A program made the position numbers and the translations under genes. Under the pieces are notes generated by a model. The model ran no database searches. It was not told the DNA's origin and saw only the letters and a program-made list of their open reading frames with translations. This document shows positions 19,801 through 33,311 of a stretch of 64,000 nt of DNA, in pieces (position 1 is the first letter of the stretch; the number at the start of each line of letters is the position of its first letter). The DNA is from Perognathus longimembris pacificus (Eukaryota > Chordata > Mammalia > Rodentia > Heteromyidae): assembly GCF_023159225.1 (NCBI RefSeq), contig NC_063161.1, positions 77,972,267 through 78,036,266 of the forward strand, in the 5' to 3' direction.

Positions 19801-22800
19801 GCAAACTTACTGCCGTTGGGTTCCCAGGCAAAGGCTATGATGGTTTCTGCAAGAGAAGAGCCAGCCCCTAGGTAATCATAGCAGGGACATTTTCATCAGT
19901 GATGGTGTTTGTTACTCAACTGAGCTCCAAATTCACTGAAGGGACCATAGAAAAGACAACAGTGAAGTTACACATCACCAGATTCCTCCAGTTTGAGCTG
20001 CACAGGATGCTGAGTGTGAAACTACCCCTAGCTGGGCCCCTAAGGCCTTCTTTTTTTTTTATTGCCAGTCCTGGGCCTTGGACTCAGGGCCTGAGCACTG
20101 TCCCTGGCTTTGTTTTGCTCAAGGCTAGCACTCTGCCACTTGAGCCACAGCGCCACTTCTGGCCGTTTTCTATATATGTGGTGCTGGGGAATTGAACTCA
20201 GGGCTTCATGAATACAAAGCAAGCACTCTTGCCACTAGGCCATACTCCCAGCCCACCCCCTAAGGCCTTCTTGGGAGTCACCAGTGCCCAGCTTATCCTT
20301 GTTTTTTTGTTGGTCATGGGGCTTGAACTCAGGGCCTAGGTACTATCCTTGAGCTTTTCTGTTCAAGGCTAACATTCTACTGCTTTGAGCCACAGCTCCA
20401 CTTCTGGTTTTCTGATGGTTAGTTGGAGATAAGAATCTCACAGATTTTCCTGCCAGGGCTGGCTTCAAATTGTGATCCTCAGATCTCAGCCTCTATAGTA
20501 GCTAGGATCACCACCAACGTCCAGCCCTTCCTTGTCTTCTTGATGGCTGCAACTATGGTTGCAGTGTGGTTTTGCTTTGCACTGCCTTTATGGATAAGGA
20601 TGTTGATCACATTTCCCTGTCTTTATTAATCATCTATATTTGTTTTCTTCTTGAGAACTGCCTGCTCAGTTCACTCGCCCATTTGCTGATAAAGTTGTTC
20701 ACTCCCTTGCTTTAACTTTTTGAGTTCTTTGTATAACTTTGACAGCTACCAAAGCTTTTCTCCCAATTTGTGGGTTGTCCCTTGGTTCTGGTGATTAATT
20801 TCACTGTGCAAAAAAACTCTTGGACGTTACCATATGTCAATTGTCACTAATCCTCTGGGTGCCTAGACACTTACTTCATTTGTTTCTATACCTATAAATT
20901 GTTATTAAAAGGTTCTTTGAGCTGGGTGCTGGTGGCTCACGCCTGTAATCCTAGCTACTCAGGAGGCTGAGATTTGAGGATCATGGTTCTCAAAGCCAGT
21001 CCAGGCAAGAAAGTCTGTTTGACTCTTATCTTCAATGAACTACCCAAATAGCTGGAAGTAGAGTTCTAAGCTCAAGTAGTAGAGCTCTAGCCTTGAGCAA
21101 AAACTCAGGGAAACCACTCGGGCCCTGAGTACAAATCTCATGGGAACAAAAACCAAAAACAGATAGCAACAAAAAAACTATTTGAGGTTAGTTAGGCTCT
21201 GGTGGCTCAAACCTGTAATCCTACCTACTCAGGAGGCTGAAGATTTTTTTTGTTTTGTTTTGTTTTGTTTTTTTGGCCAGTCCTGGGCCTTGGACTCAGG
21301 GCCTGAGCACTGTCCCTGGCTTCTTCCCGCTCAAGGCTAGCACTCTGCCTCTTGAGCCACAGCGCCACTTCTGGCCGTTTTCTGTATATGTGGTGCTGGG
21401 GAATCGAACCTAGGGCCTCGTGTATCCGAGGCAGGCACTCTTTCCACTAGGCTATATCCCCAGTCCCGAGGCTGAAGATTTTGAGCTGCGGTTTAAAGCC
21501 AGCCTCTGCTTAAGTAAGTCTGTGAGACTCTTATCTCTCTAATTAACTACCAAGAAAGCTGAAAGTAGAGCTGTGGTTCTAGTGGGAGGGAACTAGCCTT
21601 GAGTGAAAAAGGCCAGGAACAAGTACCTAGGCCCTGAGTTCAAGCTTCAGGACCAGCACCAAAAACATAAACAAAAAAACAAAACCAAGCACCAAGGACC
21701 ACTCCCCTACAACTGACCAAAACCAACGTACCTTTCATTTCAACCACATCCACAGGTACCTGCTTCTCTCTCATTCGGAAGATTTCAAAATTTGTAACAA
21801 CACCCTGTTAACAAAGAAAGAGGTCAGGGGAGAGTGACATTCTGGAAATTTTAAAGCATGAGGAAAAGACCTGAAGGACATTAGGACGACATAAAAGCTT
21901 GCATTCACAGCAGTGAGCCACATGTCTGGAACTGTTGAGGAAGCACTCCTGGCTGCTGGTAAGTCACTTGGCACCGGCCTATCACAGAACTGTCCCTCAC
22001 TGGCTACTTCTACACCAAGGGTGCTGCTCCACAGACCCACACTTGCACGCTGGAGACCGGGACTGGGGCCGGGGGGACAGGGAGCCCTTGTGTCAGAAAG
22101 CACTACACCACATACCATAACAGATGTGAGTAAATGCCCACCAACACACATACAATGCAGCCATGTAATGGAACACTACCCAGCCACAAACAGGAGGGAA
22201 TGCTATCATGCTACAATGTGGAGAATGACGAAAATGGGGGGAGTAAAAACCTGCATGAGCCAGACTATGCTCCACTGTGTGACATATCTAGAACAAGGTG
22301 TGCAGCCTGGTGGCTGGGCAGTGAGGGCTCCAGGGCATGTGGAGGAGTAGAACGTGTTTCCTTCCACATGGAGCATCTTTCCAGGGTGGCGAAATGCTCT
22401 GGAATTAGCATTGGAAGCCCCAGGTCAACCCTAAGATCAGTGAGTTGACCCACCACTCTAAAGGTTAAGGTTTTTTTTTTTTTTTTTGGCCAGTCCTGGG
22501 CCTTGGACTGAGGGCCTGAGCACTGTCCCTGGCTTCTTTTTACTCAAGGCTAGCACTCTGCCACTTGAGCCACAGCGCCACTTCTGGCCGTTTTCTATAT
22601 ATGTGGTGCTGGGGAATTGAACCCCGGACTTCATGTATACGAGGCAAGCACTCTTGCCACTAGGCCATATTCTCAGCCTAAGGGTTAAGTTTTTTGGGAC
22701 ATGAATTATGTACCAAGGGGAAAAAAATGGGGGGGGAGGCATGGTGATGCACAAATCTAATCCCATCACTTGGGAGGCAGAGGTAGGAGGATTGTGAGTA

Positions 22801-25800
22801 TGAGACCAGCATGGGCTAGAAACACCCGCTCTAACATCCTAACACCCTAGTCTCAAAACCCCAAAAGAGGAGCAGGGAATATGGCTTAGTGGTAGAATGC
22901 TTGCATAGCATGTATTAAGCCCTGGGTTTGAGTCCATAGTACCACGTAAAAAGAAAATGCTGGAAATGGTGCTGTGGCTCAAAGCACTAGCTTTGAGCAA
23001 AGAACCTCAGGGACAATGCTTAGACCGAGTTCAAGCCTCAGGACTGGCAAAAAAAAGAGAGAGAGAAAATAAAGCAAAAACGATGCATTTAAAAATAAGA
23101 ATTAAATGACTCTATTTGGCTTTGTTTTTTGGCCAGTCCTGGGGGCTTGGGACTAAGGGCCTGAGCGCTGTCCCTGGCTTCTTTTTGCTCAAGGCTAATA
23201 CTCTACCTCTTGAACCACAGTGCTGCTTCTGGCCTTTTCAGTTTACGTGGTGCTGAGGAATCAAACCTAGGGCTTCATGCATGCTAGGCAAGCTCTCTAC
23301 CACTAAGCCACAAGAATACTACTGTCTAAAAAGAAAATAATACATCCCTTCTAACAGGTGACAGGAAAGGGGCTGGGTGTAGACACTACCATGCTTAAGG
23401 ATTAAGATGGAGGAGAAGCCTCTATCTCAGTCTCTGGTTCAACAGTGAGCCCAGATTCAGGCCTTCTTGGGGAGGCCACCTCCACCCCTCAACTACAGTG
23501 TCACCTGTATACGCAATGTCAGGTGGGGCCAGACCTACTTACACATCCACCACCTCCTGCAATGGGCCAGTCAAGCCAATGTGCCCTGAAGAAGGCAATG
23601 CATGCCACCAGCATCTACTTGCCTGGGTGCCTTTGGGAGTCCTATCGACTTTGACACACAAGTAATCTCCATTCTTCTGCCAGTGCAGCTTGCAGTCTAC
23701 CACGTTGAACAGATTCCGTACTCGGATCTCCTGTCTGCTGGGAAGCTGCATCAGGGTCACCCTGGCTGGAATATCTTTGTCTTCAGGGACCCAGAAGGCG
23801 ATTATATTACCACCAGGAGACCAAGAGAAGTCTCTGTGGGATAAAGAACATGTACTATTACCAAGACTACCAGGACTACATAACTGGAGAACAGAAGAGG
23901 ACAGAGGAGCTCCATATGGGTGAAAGCTTAGTCCTGGCACACCGATGCCCTACCACCTCCCCACCCCCCCACAGTTAGTGCAGAGCCAAGCACTGCTGCA
24001 TACACCAGGGTGCTCGTCCTGACTGTAAGGAAATGAACAATGACATTGCTCATCCTCCCCACTGTTATGCAGCACCCCAGCACACACTCTCACTGCCATG
24101 TCTTGAAGACAAGTGACATGCACAGTAAGGCTGAGGCTGTCTAGCTCCACAATGTCTAAAGGTCAGCTATGGTTTAGTCCCAAGACAAAGGTGTAAGAAG
24201 ACAGAAAAATCAGAGTAATCCCTGATGTGAAGCTGCTCCACATGATAGGTACTATAACAGGCAATCTGTGAATTGACCTAAGTAAGAAACATCTTTATCT
24301 GTGTTGTACATTTGTGTGGGTGGATTGAACTTGAGGTTTTGTGCTCACCAGGCAGGTAACTCTACCACTTGAGCCAGGCTTGCTTTGGCACACACATCAC
24401 TATACCTAGCCTTTTCTGTTAAGCCTTTTGTGTTTCAAAGTGGCCTGGAACTACAATTTTATCTCTTGAATAGCTAAGAGCCACCAGCACCAGGCCTTGT
24501 TTTGCTTTGTATGTTTGACTTTGTTTTCTTTGAGGCAGTCTCACCATGTTGCCTAAACAGTCCTCAAATCATGGGCTCCAATAAATATTCCTTTCTCCTC
24601 AGTCTTTGGGAAAGCAGAGACAGAAGAGCACGCCACTACAGGTGGCTTTCTAGCTTGCATTTGCTGAGTCAGTGTCCCAGTTTTATTTTTAATTACAAAT
24701 CCAAACTGTGCCCAAGAATGTAAAATACAAAAGCTGCCACATCAGTGTCCTTGGACGCTGGCAGATCACCATCCCAGGCCTACCCAGCTCCCAGAATCTT
24801 CAGATAAACAGAAACCAGGGCACCAAGGCTGAGCCAATAGTCCCTGGCATCTTGTAGGTCATCAGAGCAGCAGAAGACTCATTACCCACATGCCTGCAGT
24901 TGAAGACAGGCATGTGCTAGGTAAGACTCTGGTCTTCAGGACTGGCTTCTGTTCTCAGGAAAAGGGAACAGTGCCTTGTGAGAGCCTCACAAAATCCCCA
25001 TTCTAACTCCCAGAATGACAGCATGTGTTAGGGACCTTGAGAACAGGTTGTATGCTTGTAAGGCCCCAAAGAGCTGAGGATAAAGGCCCATTTGGAAGGA
25101 AGCCCGTCAGATGCCTTGTCTCCACAGAGAGAGGAACAAATCTGGTGTGAAGCTGACCAGTCTGGGATATTATTCCAGGCACAGCACATGCATGCCAACT
25201 TGACAGAAACACTGACTTACTTTATTCCAGAGATCTTCAAACTCTTCTTGTCCAAAAGGCCCATAGACTGTCCAAAAACACAAGAGTCATAGTTGGGTAA
25301 AGCCAGGCACTGTCTCAGTTATAGACCCAACATTTTCAAAGAACCAGCAGCACTAAGATTCTGCAATGAGTTTGCCTGGGGAGTATAGATACACTGAGGG
25401 TGCCAATGCTGGTGAATAGCAAAACACACACACTTCCAATGCCATTGCATGAGCCTCATTCCTGCAGCAGCACAAGAGAAGCCAGGGCAGGCGGGGCTCA
25501 GAGGCTCCATCCCCATGTGAAAGGCTGCAAGAGCTGTCCTGCTGCCTTCTTGAGCAGAATTAAGGAAGACCCTCATGCAAAAGCAATGCCGACTGCACAC
25601 AATCACCAGGCCATTCACCCACAGATGGCTCATGTCACTCACCGGTGTTTCATAGATGCTAAGGGTATCTAGTGTCATCCTTGCAAAGAATTTACCATCA
25701 TGGCTCCATCTGAGAAGACAAGGCAAGATGTGCCAGGCTGCACCAACAAGGGAAAAGGCTATACACAGAGACCACTGTCTGAATAGGTCTACTCACTTGA

Positions 25801-25956
25801 AAATAGGCCAGTGGGCTGAGCTCTCACAGTGGAAACCTCTCTTCTTGTGTCCAGTAAGGATGTCCCAGATGATGATGGCCTGAGGGTCATCCTGAGTATC
25901 CATCAAGGGGCTAAAAGTCACCAGGTATCTGTAAGAGAGGGAAACACTCAATATAG

Positions 25957-25995
<39 letters not shown>

Positions 25996-28900
25996 TAAGG
26001 GTCTTGCCATGTAGCCCAGGTTAGCATGGAACAAGATACTCCTGTATCTGCCCCAAGCACGCATCACCACATTGGCTAATAGCTTATAGCACCCTCCTGA
26101 AAAAGGGTCACCTCTCCATGTGCACATGGTGAATGCGAAGCTAAATCACAGACCACTATAGGTCACAGGCATGATGCCCTGCCATAACAAGCAGCTGAGA
26201 CTCTTGGAGTCGGCCCTTTCCCCACACAACACTCCCCCAAAGCAGGAAGCAGATGACTGGGAGCACGGCTCAAGTATAATGCTTGCTTAACAAGTGCTAG
26301 GCCCTGAGTTCAAATCTCAGTATCAAATGGGAGGGCAGGAGGTGAGAGGGGACTGAAATAGCAAATCTAGGGGAAACTCTGTGGCCTCTGTGCAAAGGTC
26401 ACAGAATGGTTCTTCCACCAAGTGACATCCCAAACAATTCTGCTTAAGTGGGCAGACCTAGAAGGAGGAGCTTCACTTGGAGTAATTAAGACTAACAAGG
26501 TAAATAGAACAGATGGCCACATATGGCACTATGGCGAGTATCCTTCCAGGGGGACTCCTGCGTCTAGGGACTTCCCCAGCAATCATGAACGCTGCTGTCT
26601 GCACACACCACGCCTGTGCCTTGTTTTCACAAGGTGCACACATCGTGGTCAGCCTACCCCTGGGAAGGCAGAAGGAAGGAAGCAGGACAGAAAAGTGGGG
26701 AGCAGCCCTGCAGTTGCCCTGCCATGTCTGTTGCTAGCACTTTAGCTGATCAGCCAGATGAAACCAGACACCAGGAAGCAAGTCTTAATGAAAACATAAG
26801 ACTTTGCCCCTGCAATTCACACAACCAAAGCATCCATGCACCCACTCATTCAACACCTTCTGCACCAGGGATCCAGTTCAAGTACACAGAAAGACATGTG
26901 AACAGATAAGGTTTTGAGGACCAACGTGACAAAACAGGTGAGAAACTACCCTACTGTGGTTTATGAGATGAGCCCTACCAAAACAAAGCCACATTAAAGA
27001 CACTGTCAAATCACCTACAGCAATGTTCATGACAATGTTTTTATGAGTGGCAGAGTACTTGCCTGTCATATTATTTTATTCAAGGTCTTGGGTTTGATGC
27101 TTGGCATCACAAACAATAACAGTTACTCCAGAAATAGGAATGAACTTAGTTTAGACTTGGATTCTAATCCCAAACTATCTCATTATACATGGCCAAATAT
27201 TATGAAATCTTAAGAAAACCCCAATCCAAATCCACTTCTGGTCCTGAACTGATAAAGGACACTGACCCTGTGTCCCTGGTCAGTTTTCTGTGTAACACTG
27301 CTAAGCTGTACTCGACGTAGAAGCACTAGACACAGAGAGCTCTCAGCAGGCCGCGGTCAGTGTGGGGTACCAAGTCTCCTGCTGCATAACCAGCAACAGC
27401 AACAACAGCCAGGGCTGAGAGGGAGCACTAGAGGCAGGAAGGACCTGAGGTGGGCCCTGGGCAACTGACACATAGAGCTCAGGGTCACTCTGTGGCCTCG
27501 TGGGGGCTCTTTCCAGGTTTCTTGTCCCCTGCTACCCATACACAAGTAAATAAAATCCTCCCACGAAAAAGGACTGCCATAAAAATGATTTAGCCCTTGG
27601 ACTAGATCCTACCCTGACTGGCATATGTCACACTATAGCACCACACAATGACATTGGAATATGCTAGTACCTGAAATCAAGTGCTAAATCAACACTCAAT
27701 TTACAAAATTAGTGACCACAGCATGGCTGTACAACTCAGCTTCCAGTTCCTTGGAATGCACACTTGGGGTGAAGATACCTGGTTCTTACTGGGTGCCAAT
27801 GGCTCATACTTGTAATCTTAGCTACTCAGGAGGCTGACATCTGAGGATCCCAGTTTGAAAAGTCAGCCCAGAAAGTCCACAAGACCCCTATCTCCAATTA
27901 GCCACCAAAAAGCAGGAAGTAGAGCTATGGCAAGTGGTAGAGCATCAGCCTTGAATGAAAAAGCTAAGGGATAACATAATTCCCAAGCTGGAAGTTCAAG
28001 CCCCAGTACTGGCACACACAAAAAGTTATCCATATGAGTCCAGGTACGTGTCTTCTCCCTGCCCTCAGCTCACCTTTCACAAGGGGAGAAGTCAATCAGC
28101 TGGACCCCTTGGTGGCTGAATCTCTGGATCTGCTTGAAATTCTCTCCCCCCCAGAGAGCAATGCCTCTCTGGTGAAAGGTAGCCAGGTAGGTGCCCTTCG
28201 GGGACCAACGCACATATGTCTCCGTCCATCTCTGTGAAGAGGGGAAGGGGAATGTTAGTACACCAAGACCCAGCCTTCCCCGGTGGGTCTACGTGCACTT
28301 CTCAAGATAAAAACAGTTCAAAACTTAGTTGTTTTCAAAGAGGAACCTCAGAAGAAGCAAGCCACCTGCTCTCCTGAGTTTCTCATGGAAGTCAAGTGCC
28401 ACTCATGAAAATCAGAAGGTAAGTTCTGCTGATACACACCGCTCTCTCTTCAATTGACACAGGATCCTTCACGTCATTCCAGAATATGGATGTACGGTCT
28501 CCACTCTCAAAAATCACACTGTACTGATCTCTGCATTCTGCCTCTTCCAACCAGTAACGCAGATTTCCCTAAAAAAGAAAAAAAGAAACGAGACATAACA
28601 CCATTTCTTTTTCTTTTTTTTTGGTCAGTCATGGGGCTTGAACTCAGGGCCTGAGTGCTATCTCTAAGATTTTTGGCTCCAGGATAGTGTTCTACCACTC
28701 CAGCTACAGTGCCACTTCTGGTTTTCTGGTGGTTAATTGGAGATAAAGAGTCTCATGGACTTGTTCTGCCCAGGCTGGCTTTGAACTGTGATCCTCAGAT
28801 CTCACCCTCCTGAGTAGCTAAGGTTACAGGTGTGAGCCACCAACACCTGGCTCTATTTCATTCTTTTAAACAAAGAACTCATTTGTAACTAACTGCACTT

Positions 28901-31900
28901 ACAGATGACATCTTTAACTCTCATAGAAATCCTAACTTCAAGTTAAAACAGTCAGCATTCCTTTCAATTGTGGAGACATAGATTTTATACAACTTACCAG
29001 GTCTTTGAAAGGCTGTTTCTCTGGAATGTCCCATTCGTCACTGATGGTCATGTACCTGGAAGAGAACTGGCATTGATGAGCAATTCCCTGGATGTGGTGA
29101 GGCCCACAGCACTGTGCCCTCCCTGCTTACCCCCATGGCAGGAAAGGATATATGTTCGCTTGTTGGTTACTGGTAAGAGTTGTTGCTGGCAGGGAGCAGG
29201 GGGAAAGATGTAACACTGCTGGTCTAATGTGGCCAACACCGTATGAGAAATCCCCAGGCCAGTAGCACCCAGTGAAGGTCCACATGTCACCCACAAGTGT
29301 CTCATTTCACATTACCCGCATGGGTCCCAGGCAAGCCTGAACTCACTTGTCGAAGTCGGTGAATAGGTTGACCCGGAACGTGTGCTGCTTGTCTAGCTTG
29401 TAGCCATCGGCATTTTTTACAGCATCCACGGCATGGGCAGGGGCCACATATTCCAGAAAAATGTACCTGAGAGAAGTAGGGAGTTGATGTGCACATGTAC
29501 ACAGGTATACCTGTGTTCGTGTCCGCACTGTAGTCATACTGACTAACACTGGCCAAACACTGCCCCGAAACAGAATGAAATCACACCCAGAAGATCCATA
29601 TCTCTCACATTATTATAACAAACTACAGAAACATTAATAGAAATGTCTGCTGTCTTAACCTATGCTATGGCCCATGACACATACATATGGAAAATCTTAC
29701 CAAGCTGTACACTTTTTTTTTTTTGGCCAGTCCTGGGCCTTGGACTCAGGGCCTGAGCACTGTCCCTGGCTTCTTCCCGCTCAAGGCTAGCACTCTGCCA
29801 CTTGAGCCATAGCGCCGCTTCTGGCCGTTTTCTGTATATGTGGTGCTGGGGAATCGAACCTAGGGCCTCATGTATCCGAGGCAGGCACTCTTGCCACTAG
29901 GCTATATCCCCAGCCCCAGTTGTACACTTTTTTTCCCTCCAGTACTGGGTTTGAACTCAGGGCCTTGCTAGGTAGATGCTCTACAGTGTAAGCTATTCCT
30001 GCAGCTCAAACTGCACTCTAAACTATGGAGTTTTATTGGCCACCAAGCAGCCAATGAAACCGTTAAAAAAAAAAAAATATTCTATTGGGGCTGGGAATAT
30101 GGCCTAGTGGCAATAGTGCTTGCCTCATATACATGAAGCCCTGGGTTCTATTCCCCAGCACCACATATATAGAAAATGGCCAGAAGTGGCACTGTGGCTC
30201 AAGTGGTAGAGTGCTAGCCTTGAGCAAAATAAAAGAAGCCAGGGACAGTGCTCAGGCCCAGGACTGGTAAAAAAATTAAAAGTATATACTATTTTAGGTA
30301 GCATCAGGAAAGAAATTTTCACCAGCAAAAAGCCAAAAGTGGAGGCATGGCTAAGATGTGGCTATAGCACCAACCTTGAACAAAAATCCAAGCAAGAATT
30401 CAAGGCCCTGAATTTAATCAGCAATACCAGCACACACACAAAAAGAGAGAAAAATGTCCTTGAAATCCTGTCAGTCTCAGGATCAGCTGGTGTCTTTCCC
30501 CACAATACATGGTACCAACTGCATGAGAGATTTAAGGACCAACTCACAACTCCACAAACTAAGAGCCCTCCTATCTCCTCCCAGCCAAGTGCCAGGTAAA
30601 TACCCCATGAGATCCTGCAAGCAGGTGTCCCCCGTGCTTTCACAGGCAGACATGACACCAAGGGATGCAAATGCTACTTATACAAGGGGGTGACTCACCC
30701 TTTTGTCTTTCCATCCTCTTCAGGGTAATAGTCATTTGTGATTTTCCCAAACTTGGAAAAGATCTTGTGGATGACATTTTTTAGTTTCTCGAGTCGGTCA
30801 GGACCCACCTGAGGAACGTTGTCAACCACAATCACAGAATCAATTCCGTCTGCTTCCTGGGGCCGGTCTTTCAGCACATCCCCGAGTAACTCTGTGGTGG
30901 CACAATGAAAGACACATGAATGCATTCACTCAAAACACTGGATCCACTTCCAAGAAGAAATAGCATCCTAGTTTGCTTCAGAAATTAACTTGAAAGATGA
31001 CTCCAATGGTCACAATCCCAGACCAGAAGCATCCCAGAAGCATCAGCTTCTGGCAATAATGGAAAACTTAAAAAGAACAAAAAGGGGGCTGGGTATAGGG
31101 CCTAGTGGTAGAGTGCCTGCTTGGTATACATGAAGCCCTGGGTTGGATTCCTCACAATCACATATGTAGAAAAAGCCAGAAGTCGGAGCTGGGGATATGG
31201 CCTAGTGGCAAGAGTGCTTGCCCCGTATACATGAGGCCCTGGGTTCGATTCCCCAGCACCATATATACAGAAAATGGCCAGAAGTGGCGCTGTGGCTCAA
31301 GTGGCAGAGTGCTAGCCTTGAGCAAAAAGAAGCCAGGGACAGTGCTCAGGCCCTGAGGTCAAGTACCAGGACTGGCAAATAAAGGAAAGAAAGAACAAAA
31401 GTCTTTAATATGCTAATGCAAACAAGGAAAACTGGAGCATCATCTAATACCATATCTTCCAAAGATCTCTGGAAATCAAAACCTTTAAGGCAACATCTGG
31501 GGGAAAATCCCATCCTGGTATCAACTGCACAGGACTCTGAAGTAGGCTTTTTACAGATTTTAGCAAATAAGTAAATATTTACATGCCTCATACCTTCAAA
31601 GCACTTTTGTTTCAGTGAGTACAAATTACTAAAAGTACTCAGGGAGGAGGAAGAATAAAGACAATTAAAAGGGAAGCACAAAAAGACACTGGTTTCCTCC
31701 ACCCTCCAGTTCCAGATCCACTCCCACTTTCTAGTGCAGGCGAACAGCTGGATTATCACCAGAGAAGGAAAAAGCAAATGGGCAAGGCTGGAGACCTTCT
31801 ACCTCTGCAGGGGTCCCAGCACTGTGTGCCAGAGCTAGCTAGAGCATCTGACTGAGCTCAGGAGAACTCTTGACTTCCCTTACTGGGTCATTACAAAGGA

Positions 31901-33268
31901 CTCAGAAGAGATAGCTGTGGGCTGGGAATATGGCCTAGTGGCAAGAGTGCTTGCCTCGTATACATGAGCCCTGGGTTCAACTCCTCAGCACCACATATAC
32001 AGAAAATGGCCAGAAGTGGCACTGTGGCTCAAGTTGGCAGAGTGCTAGCCTTGTGCAAAAAGAAGGCAGGGACAGTGCTCAGGCCCTGAGTCCAAGGCCC
32101 AGGACTGGTGCAAACAAAAGAAAAAAAAAGAAGAGATAGCTGCGTAAGTAGAGGCCTGCTTTTGGGGGTGGGGGTGGGGGAGGAGTGCAGCACACCGATC
32201 CTGTCCTCCAGCCCCTCCCATCATCCTGGAGGTAACCTTACACTGAGGCTCTCTATCCCCCAGAGACTCTTCATTAGTGATGGGCCATTAGTGAAAAGAC
32301 TCTATAGACTCAATCTTCCTCTTTTCCCCTCCCCAGAGGCTGAGGGTGGCATTGGAAATGCCAATCCTCTAATCAGGTAGTTGGTACTCAACAAGCTATC
32401 TAGAAACCTATCACTTTGAAGGTCCCCAGGTTACTAGGGGGGTGCCAGGAACCAGGAGCTAAGAGTAAGTACCAAGCCCTATTACATACTGCATCACTAC
32501 TACCTGGTTGGCAGTCAAACGTAGGGCAGAAGAGTTACATTCAAAGTAAAGGACTAGAAATACTGAGTTCAGCAGCAGTAGCAGCAGCAGCGGCAACAGC
32601 AGCAACTAGTCTTTCCTAGTGGTATAGAAATAGCAAGGCACTTGCTAGTGATGCTGTGTGATTCAATGAGCACTTGACAAGGTTGTTGGGCGGAAATGCA
32701 GGAGTTTGTGAAAGCCTAAGAACAGTATGTGGGGGGGCTGGGGATATGGCCTAGTGGCAAGAGTGCCTGCCTCGTATACATGAGGCCCTGGGTTCGATTC
32801 CCCAGCACCACATATACAGAAAACGGCCAGAAGGGGCGCTGTGGCTCAAGTGGCAGAGTGCTACCCTTGAGCAAACAGGAAGCCAGGGACAGTGCTCAGG
32901 CCCTGAGTCCAAGCCCCAGGACTGGCCAAAAAAAAAAAAAAAAAGAACAGTATGTGGGGCAAGTAAGATAGTAGTTTGCTATTTTATTTCTACAATCATA
33001 CCATAAAAAAATGTGACATGGCTGGGAATGTGGCTTAGTGGTAGAGTGTTTTGCCAACATGCATGAAACCCTGGGTTTGATTCCTCAGTACAACAAAAAC
33101 AGAAAAAAAAAAAAGTCAGAAGTGGCTCTGTGGCTCAAGTAGTGGATCACTAGCCTTGAGCTTGAGCAAAGAGAAGTTCAGGGACAGAGCCCCAGACCCT
33201 GGGTTCAAGCCCAAGCCCCAGGACTGGCCAAAAAAAAAAAAAGTGACATGTTAGTTTATGTCTCGTGT

Positions 33269-33311
<43 letters not shown>

